Shown: piece by piece, positions 59,821 through 64,000 of the stretch
How positions within the stretch are numbered: position 1 is the first letter of the stretch
Layout: every line of letters starts with the position of its first letter
Assembly (NCBI GenBank): GCA_002343075.1
Contig: DDRH01000010.1
Location: 698-64,697, forward strand
Reading direction: 5' to 3'
DNA length: 64,000 nt
DNA from: Phycisphaerales bacterium UBA2421
GTDB taxonomy: Bacteria; Planctomycetota; Phycisphaerae; Tepidisphaerales; Tepidisphaeraceae
The notes under the pieces: generated by a model
What the model was told of the DNA's origin: nothing
What the model saw: the letters and a program-made list of their open reading frames with translations, nothing else
The model's database searches: none
Made by a program: the position numbers and the translations under genes

Positions 59821-60052
59821 ACAAATCTTCATAAAACTTCTGAATGAAGGTGTCGACGTTTGGCGACCGGTACCGGGATATCGCGTTGATTCCAACACAT
59901 ACATTGTGCTGCGATCAGAGCATTATGATCCTGAGGCTGAGACCTGGGAGTTTCCGCCGGGTTCGGTGGTCGTTTGTGAGAACCACGCCTCCTCGGATGG
60001 CGAGATTTTTGCAGCGGTGCGTCACCGTGAACTTGACAAGCGAACTGCGTGA
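59813..60052 (+). CDS. Candidate antitoxin/immunity partner of the E5-like gene
   Basis: A 79-residue acidic protein: MVEQIFIKLLNEGVDVWRPV, YRVDSNTYIVLRSEHYDPEA, ETWEFPPGSVVVCENHASSD, GEIFAAVRHREL. ATG 59813 overlaps the toxin stop (59820) by 8 bases. No family recognised with certainty; the D-V-W-R-P-V and W-E-F-P-P-G-S patterns are familiar from small hypothetical proteins. Acidic charge and coupling fit an antitoxin or immunity role (inference). Confidence 0.6.
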   Translation: MVEQIFIKLLNEGVDVWRPVPGYRVDSNTYIVLRSEHYDPEAETWEFPPGSVVVCENHASSDGEIFAAVRHRELDKRTA

Positions 60053-60078
60053 ACCACGACATCGCAAGGGATAAATTC

Positions 60079-61092
60079 ATGAGTCAGCAGAATATAGAAG
60101 CCGCGACTGAGTCGTTTCGACGGGATTATCGCGCAGTGCACGCGGAAATCTCAAAGGCGATTGTGGGCCACCAGGCAATCATTGACGGCGTGCTTACCTG
60201 CCTGTTTGTCGGCGGGCATGCACTGCTTGAGGGCGTGCCGGGGTTGGGTAAGACGGCGCTCATTCGCTCGCTTTCGGAAGCGTTGCACCTGAAGTTCAGC
60301 CGCATTCAGTTCACACCCGATCTGATGCCCGCTGACGTCATTGGCACCAATATTATGCAGACTGACGACAGCGGACGGCGCGCGTTTCAGTTTCAGCACG
60401 GGCCGATTTTTGCGCAGATTGTCCTCGCGGATGAAATCAATCGTGCCACCCCGAAGACGCAAAGCGCGCTGCTCGAAGCAATGCAGGAAAAGCAGGTGAC
60501 TGCCGGTGGGGAGGTGCGCAAGCTGGAGGCGCCGTTTTTTGTAATGGCGACACAGAATCCGCTAGAACAGGAGGGGACCTATCCCTTACCGGAAGCACAG
60601 CTTGACCGTTTCTTCTTCAAACTGGTAGTCAACTACAGCAGCCGAGATGAGCTGCATGAAATTCTTGCCCGAACCACCGCAGGCAAGGTGCCGAAGGTCG
60701 AGCCGGTGCTGGATGCATCAAAGATCATCGAGTATCAGAAACTGGTGCAGCGGGTGATCATTGCGCCCCATGTGCAGGATTTTGCCATCCGTTGCACGCT
60801 GGCAACGCATCCGCAGGGTCCGTATGCCATTCCGATGGTCAACCAGTTCATCCGCGTCGGCGCGTCACCGCGTGCGGCTCAGGCAATCGTCCTCGCGGCA
60901 AAGGTGAAGGCGCTTCTTGACGGCCGTTATCACGCAGCGTTCGACGACATCAAAGCTGTCGCCATCCCGGCCATGCGACACCGGATAATTATGAATTTTG
61001 AAGGTGAAGCCGAAGGAATGACCACCGACATGGTGCTGGAAAAAGTCATCAACGAAACGCCAACCGCGGCGGAGGTGGCGGGGGCGCGATGA
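60079..61092 (+). CDS. MoxR-family AAA ATPase
   Basis: About 337 residues. Walker A EGVPGLGKTA at 51-60, Walker B VLADEINRA at about 115-123, sensor GTYPLPEAQLDRFF and NPLEQEGTYP. MoxR ATPases act as chaperones or activators for VWA-domain partners. ATG 60079 has an AAGGG site; GTG 60049 is a longer alternative that overlaps the upstream stop. It sits between VWA genes and DUF58, the classic MoxR cluster. Confidence 0.92.
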   Translation: MSQQNIEAATESFRRDYRAVHAEISKAIVGHQAIIDGVLTCLFVGGHALLEGVPGLGKTALIRSLSEALHLKFSRIQFTPDLMPADVIGTNIMQTDDSGRRAFQFQHGPIFAQIVLADEINRATPKTQSALLEAMQEKQVTAGGEVRKLEAPFFVMATQNPLEQEGTYPLPEAQLDRFFFKLVVNYSSRDELHEILARTTAGKVPKVEPVLDASKIIEYQKLVQRVIIAPHVQDFAIRCTLATHPQGPYAIPMVNQFIRVGASPRAAQAIVLAAKVKALLDGRYHAAFDDIKAVAIPAMRHRIIMNFEGEAEGMTTDMVLEKVINETPTAAEVAGAR

Positions 61093-61163
61093 ATGGGATT
61101 TGGAGTGTCTTTTTCTGGTTACTGATGACAGCGTTGCTTTGGCGGAAGATTTTTACGCTGTAG
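61089..61163 (+). CDS. 24-residue single-span membrane micro-protein
   Basis: ATG 61089 overlaps the moxR stop (ATGA). The peptide is almost one hydrophobic span (WSVFFWLLMTALLW) followed by the basic RK. Translational coupling and neighbours of similar kind support reality; no family is known. Could also be a chance ORF. Confidence 0.45.
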   Translation: MNGIWSVFFWLLMTALLWRKIFTL

Positions 61164-61245
61164 TCAACCTGGATATCTGGGCGATTTGGCAGCGACGGTC
61201 AATATCAATGATGTTGCAAAGCCACTTTCACACGGGAGTATAGGT

Positions 61246-61473
61246 ATGCCGAACGAGATAACATTCGTCGTCACTGAAGACGACGTAGACGGCGGCTTCA
61301 CCGCCCATGCACGGGTAAAAGATGGCAACCGCGATATCTTCAGCGAAGGTGACGAGCGCGAATCGCTTATCAAGAACGTCCGCGAAGCTATTGATGCCGC
61401 ATTCGACGCAGGCGAGCGAAAGCCGGAGTTGATTCACCTCCACTTTGTCCGTGACGAGGTGGCGGCAGGATGA
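61246..61473 (+). CDS. Small HicB-like fold protein
   Basis: A 75-residue protein: NEITFVVTEDDVDGGFTAHA, DIFSEGDERESLIKNVREAI, KPELIHLHFVRDEVAAG. This is the pattern of short HicB-like proteins (often named as 2-oxoisovalerate dehydrogenase E1 by automated annotation) that occur in toxin-antitoxin pairs and alone. ATG 61246 is preceded by GGGAG. An upstream HicA is not present. Its stop overlaps the next start (ATGA). Confidence 0.72.
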   Translation: MPNEITFVVTEDDVDGGFTAHARVKDGNRDIFSEGDERESLIKNVREAIDAAFDAGERKPELIHLHFVRDEVAAG

Positions 61474-61637
61474 GTCGTCAAACAGAAGATGATTTTCTCA
61501 GTTATCGCATGCCAGATCTCGGTAACGAGTTGGAGACGCGCCGGCGTCTGAACAAGATCGACTTCTGGGGCACGCTAATCGTCGCAACATGCATTGGGGT
61601 GTCTTTCATTTGTTTTGTGGTATGGACTGGAAGGTAA
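61470..61637 (+). CDS. 55-residue single-span membrane micro-protein
   Basis: ATG 61470 overlaps the upstream stop (ATGA). An N-terminal acidic and basic soluble half (MSRQTEDDFLSYRM, then ELETRRRLNKI) is followed by one membrane helix (FWGTLIVATCIGVSFICFVV). Conservation could not be tested. Overlapping start suggests it is a true gene of the MoxR operon. Confidence 0.5.
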   Translation: MSRQTEDDFLSYRMPDLGNELETRRRLNKIDFWGTLIVATCIGVSFICFVVWTGR

Positions 61638-61643
61638 GCTCAC

Positions 61644-61754
61644 GTGTCGCGCCGTCGCGGATGGTACTGGTTGATTTTCTTCCCGTTAATCGGCGCGGTG
61701 GTCGCGGCGGTGTGGTGGTATCGCGGGTTGCTGCAGAGTGTGATGCCGCAGTAA
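61644..61754 (+). CDS. 36-residue single-span membrane micro-protein
   Basis: A GTG start at 61644, six bases after the stop of the previous micro-ORF. A basic head (SRRRG) and one membrane helix (WLIFFPLIGAVVAAVWW) are seen. No Shine-Dalgarno is clear; low confidence. Confidence 0.4.
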   Translation: MSRRRGWYWLIFFPLIGAVVAAVWWYRGLLQSVMPQ

Positions 61755-61775
61755 ATCCATGAATGACAGGTAGTT

Positions 61776-62000
61776 ATGGCCCTATACAAAGTCCCTCCCA
61801 ACACCGGCAAAGTGCGCGTCGCCATGTTTCATGGCGGCGCGTATGCAGTCTGGAATGGCAAGCAGGGTGCGAATGAGTTTCGAATTCTCGTGCGCACCAA
61901 GCGGCAGGCGGAGGCGATTGCCCGGGCGATCAACGAAAAGCGTCATAATGGCGAGATTGATACCGCCGGCTGGTCGGCTTTTGAGGAGACCCCACAGTGA
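61776..62000 (+). CDS. Small soluble hypothetical protein
   Basis: A 74-residue protein: YKVPPNTGKVRVAMFHGGAY, FRILVRTKRQAEAIARAINE, GEIDTAGWSAFEETPQ. Probably a beta-beta-alpha small fold with a helix. The DUF58 gene starts inside its stop (GTGA at 61997). Function unknown. Confidence 0.65.
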   Translation: MALYKVPPNTGKVRVAMFHGGAYAVWNGKQGANEFRILVRTKRQAEAIARAINEKRHNGEIDTAGWSAFEETPQ

Positions 62001-62923
62001 TCGCCGCACCCGCAAAATCGGCTCGCACGCAACTGCTCGACTCGCAGTTCATGGCCCGTCTTGATCAACTCGATCTACTCTCGCGCAAACTGCTCGCCGG
62101 CAAGATGAAGGGTGAGCGGCGCAGCAAGCGGCGGGGACAGTCGGTCGAGTTTGCAGACTTCCGTAACTATGTAATTGGCGATGACTTACGTTTCATCGAC
62201 TGGAACATCTATGCTCGGCTCGACAAGCTGTTCCTCAAGCTGTTTTTGGAAGAGGAAGACCTGTCACTTTATGTGTTGATCGACACCAGCTTGAGTATGG
62301 ATTGGCCCCGAAGTGGAGCAAGGCCTGCCGATTTTAACAAGCTGCACTACGCCCGTAAGCTCGCGGCGGCGCTCGGATACATCGGATTGGTGAACTACAA
62401 CCGGGTGAACGTCGTAGCGCTCAGTGACACCGTCGTTGCCGAGACCGGAGGCATGCGCGGACGTCGGCGGGTGGCGCAAATGCTCGATTTCGTCAGCGGG
62501 CTGCAGCCGCAGGGGGCGAGTCATTTCGCAGCCGCGTGCAAGCGGTTTGCGCTGGCCAATCGTCAGAAGGGCGTGTGCGTGGTGATCAGTGATTTCTACG
62601 ACAAGAGTGGTTTTGAGACCGGCCTTCGCTATCTCGCCAGCGGTAAGTATGACCTTTTCGCCGTTCAAGTCCTTTCCCCTGCCGAGATCGAGCCTGAACT
62701 GCAGGGCGACCTTAAGCTGAAAGATATTGAAGATGCCGACCTCGCTGAAGTGAGCATCACGCAGCCTCTGATAAAAAAGTATAAAGCCAACCTGAATGCG
62801 TACTGCCTTTCGCTGAAAGAGTACGTCACTCGCCGCGGGGGAACGTATCTGTTCACGAACTCAAACGTGCCATTCGAGACGGTCGTCCTGAACTACCTAC
62901 GCGAGAGGAGGCTTCTGGGATGA
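61997..62923 (+). CDS. DUF58 family VWA-like protein
   Basis: A 308-residue protein. KRRGQSVEFADFRNYVIGDD and LRFIDWNIYARLDKLFLKLF are the DUF58 signature; the VWA-like MIDAS region is LIDTSLSMDW. It usually works with a MoxR ATPase and VWA membrane proteins in envelope assembly or stress. The start is GTG 61997, overlapping the previous stop. The next start overlaps its stop (ATGA at 62920). Confidence 0.92.
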   Translation: MIAAPAKSARTQLLDSQFMARLDQLDLLSRKLLAGKMKGERRSKRRGQSVEFADFRNYVIGDDLRFIDWNIYARLDKLFLKLFLEEEDLSLYVLIDTSLSMDWPRSGARPADFNKLHYARKLAAALGYIGLVNYNRVNVVALSDTVVAETGGMRGRRRVAQMLDFVSGLQPQGASHFAAACKRFALANRQKGVCVVISDFYDKSGFETGLRYLASGKYDLFAVQVLSPAEIEPELQGDLKLKDIEDADLAEVSITQPLIKKYKANLNAYCLSLKEYVTRRGGTYLFTNSNVPFETVVLNYLRERRLLG

Positions 62924-64000
62924 GCTGGTTTCCCTCGTTCCTCAACCCCCTTACCGCCGCCTTCGCCGCCGCGGTGGTGGTTCCTTCACTGCTCCTGCTC
63001 TACTTTCTCAAGCTCCGTCGAAAAGAAATGGAGTTTGCATCGACGATTCTCTGGAAGAAGAGTATTCAGGATCTACAGGTGAACGCGCCGTTTCAGAAGC
63101 TGCGGCAGAATCTGCTCTTGATTCTGCAGATGCTCCTGCTGCTGCTGTTGCTGCTGGCGCTGTCCCGGCCGATTTCCCACTACACGCCGGGTGCAGGCAA
63201 GAGCAGCGTGATTCTGATCGATCGCTCTGCATCCATGTCCGCAAAAGAGCCAGGCGGGGGCTCCCGGCTGGACTCTGCCAAACGGCAGGCGAAAGATCTT
63301 GTGGATTCGATGGACCGAAACGGTTATTCGATGGTGATCGCCTTTGATGACGATGCAAAGGTGGTCCAGGGTTTCACCTCCGACCGCGCCGCTCTGAAGC
63401 GGGCGATTGACTCAGTCGGCCCGAGCGATCGCAAGACCAATCTGAAGCTGGCGTATCAACTGGCCGAGGCGCAGGTCGCGTTCATCCCCGAACAAAATCG
63501 CACCAATATAGACCCGCCGGCGGTCTGGCTTTACAGCGACGGGCGTGTCGCCGATTCGACGGGGCTTTCGATTAAGTCGCCGGTCACGCTCGTGCAGGTG
63601 GGCAGTGAAGATGTGAAGAATATCGGCATCGTGGCGCTGAGCGCAAAGCGCAATTACGACCGCCCGGCAGAGGTGCAGATCTTTGCAAGGCTGGCCAATT
63701 TTGGGGCTGAGCCTGTAAAGGCCCAGGTTCAGTTAAGCATTTCGCCGATGAACCCTGACAACCCGGAAACAGATGCGTTTGTGGTAAGTCGAGTGGCGGA
63801 GGTGTCTCTGCCGCCGGAGCGGTGGACGGATGACGATCGCAGAACCGCGGAGCAATCGACTGGCTTTCTGGTGCGCGATGGGGTGGAGTTCAACCTCGAC
63901 CTCACGACGGCAGCGGTGATTCGGGTTGAGCAGATGAACCGCGAAGGCGACGCGCTGGCAGCCGACGATGCCGCGATGGTTGTTGTCCCCCCACCGAAGG
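62920..64000 (+). CDS. BatA-like VWA membrane protein (cut by window end)
   Basis: The frame is open from ATG 62920 to the window end (360 codons). The N-terminus matches BatA: FLNPLTAAFAAAVVVPSLLL, LKLRRKEMEFASTILWKKSI, LRQNLLLILQMLLLLLLLLA. A VWA domain follows with MIDAS DRSASMSA, VIAFDDDAKV and PSDRKTNLKLAYQLAEAQVA. It closes the visible MoxR/DUF58/VWA operon with a fourth VWA-type subunit. Confidence 0.9.
   Translation, partial: MSWFPSFLNPLTAAFAAAVVVPSLLLLYFLKLRRKEMEFASTILWKKSIQDLQVNAPFQKLRQNLLLILQMLLLLLLLLALSRPISHYTPGAGKSSVILIDRSASMSAKEPGGGSRLDSAKRQAKDLVDSMDRNGYSMVIAFDDDAKVVQGFTSDRAALKRAIDSVGPSDRKTNLKLAYQLAEAQVAFIPEQNRTNIDPPAVWLYSDGRVADSTGLSIKSPVTLVQVGSEDVKNIGIVALSAKRNYDRPAEVQIFARLANFGAEPVKAQVQLSISPMNPDNPETDAFVVSRVAEVSLPPERWTDDDRRTAEQSTGFLVRDGVEFNLDLTTAAVIRVEQMNREGDALAADDAAMVVVPPPK

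Overview
The window is a chromosomal segment of a GC-rich, Gram-negative bacterium, most likely a planctomycete of the class Phycisphaerae (inference). The signs are: two exported proteins ending in PEP-CTERM sorting signals (35056-36885 and 40219-41283); a very large secreted protein with a planctomycete-type LEPR-like N-terminal motif (28495-30714); a small basic protein of the family shared by Planctomycetes, Verrucomicrobia and Chlamydiae (13091-13396); an LpxI lipid A enzyme, which implies an outer membrane; and many TPR, VWA and NHL proteins. No rRNA, CRISPR array, plasmid or phage module was seen. One tRNA, tRNA-Leu(GAG), lies at 22955-23036.

Region by region. 1-5.5 kb: the 3' end of tadA, three TPR proteins in an operon and a DUF502 membrane protein. 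5.6-11.6 kb: a ribosome hibernation factor, then PTS IIA(Ntr), HPr and enzyme I, with no sugar permease nearby (a regulatory phosphorelay), then RNase E/G. 11.7-18.8 kb: housekeeping genes on both strands (aminotransferase, small basic protein, Fur-family regulator, rsmA, glutamate dehydrogenase). 18.9-22.9 kb: the accessory island. It holds three degenerate Rhs core copies, two of them followed by different tips and candidate immunity genes, then a truncated REP-type transposase and a foldback element carrying four copies of a GTTCCGCGCGGAAC palindrome. 23.1-28.3 kb, minus strand: an alpha/beta hydrolase, a DeoC-like protein without the Schiff-base lysine motif, an aldehyde dehydrogenase-like protein without the catalytic half, a complete aldehyde dehydrogenase and an amidohydrolase.

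28.5-46 kb: secreted and degradative functions. These are a leishmanolysin-like protein, an MpaA-like amidase, a eukaryotic-type (GT3) glycogen synthase, a PEP-CTERM alkaline phosphatase, a dipeptidase, an HDAC-family deacetylase, a GDSL hydrolase, a PEP-CTERM protein, a GH78 rhamnosidase and a PMT-like glycosyltransferase with TPRs. 46-50.4 kb: DUF2071, a DCC protein, LpxI, MoaD/MoaE, DUF4149 and endonuclease III. 50.5-56.2 kb: a Q/M-rich membrane protein, then a substrate-binding protein, a permease and an NHL lipoprotein, with no ATPase gene in the window. 56.4-64 kb: a MoxR/DUF58/VWA operon (BatA-like gene cut by the window end). A colicin-E5-like toxin candidate with a partner gene, and three or more micro-proteins with overlapping starts, are embedded in it.

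The most interesting stretches are the Rhs cassette array beside the foldback element (18.9-22.9 kb) and the toxin-like pair and micro-ORFs inside the MoxR/VWA operon (59.5-61.8 kb).
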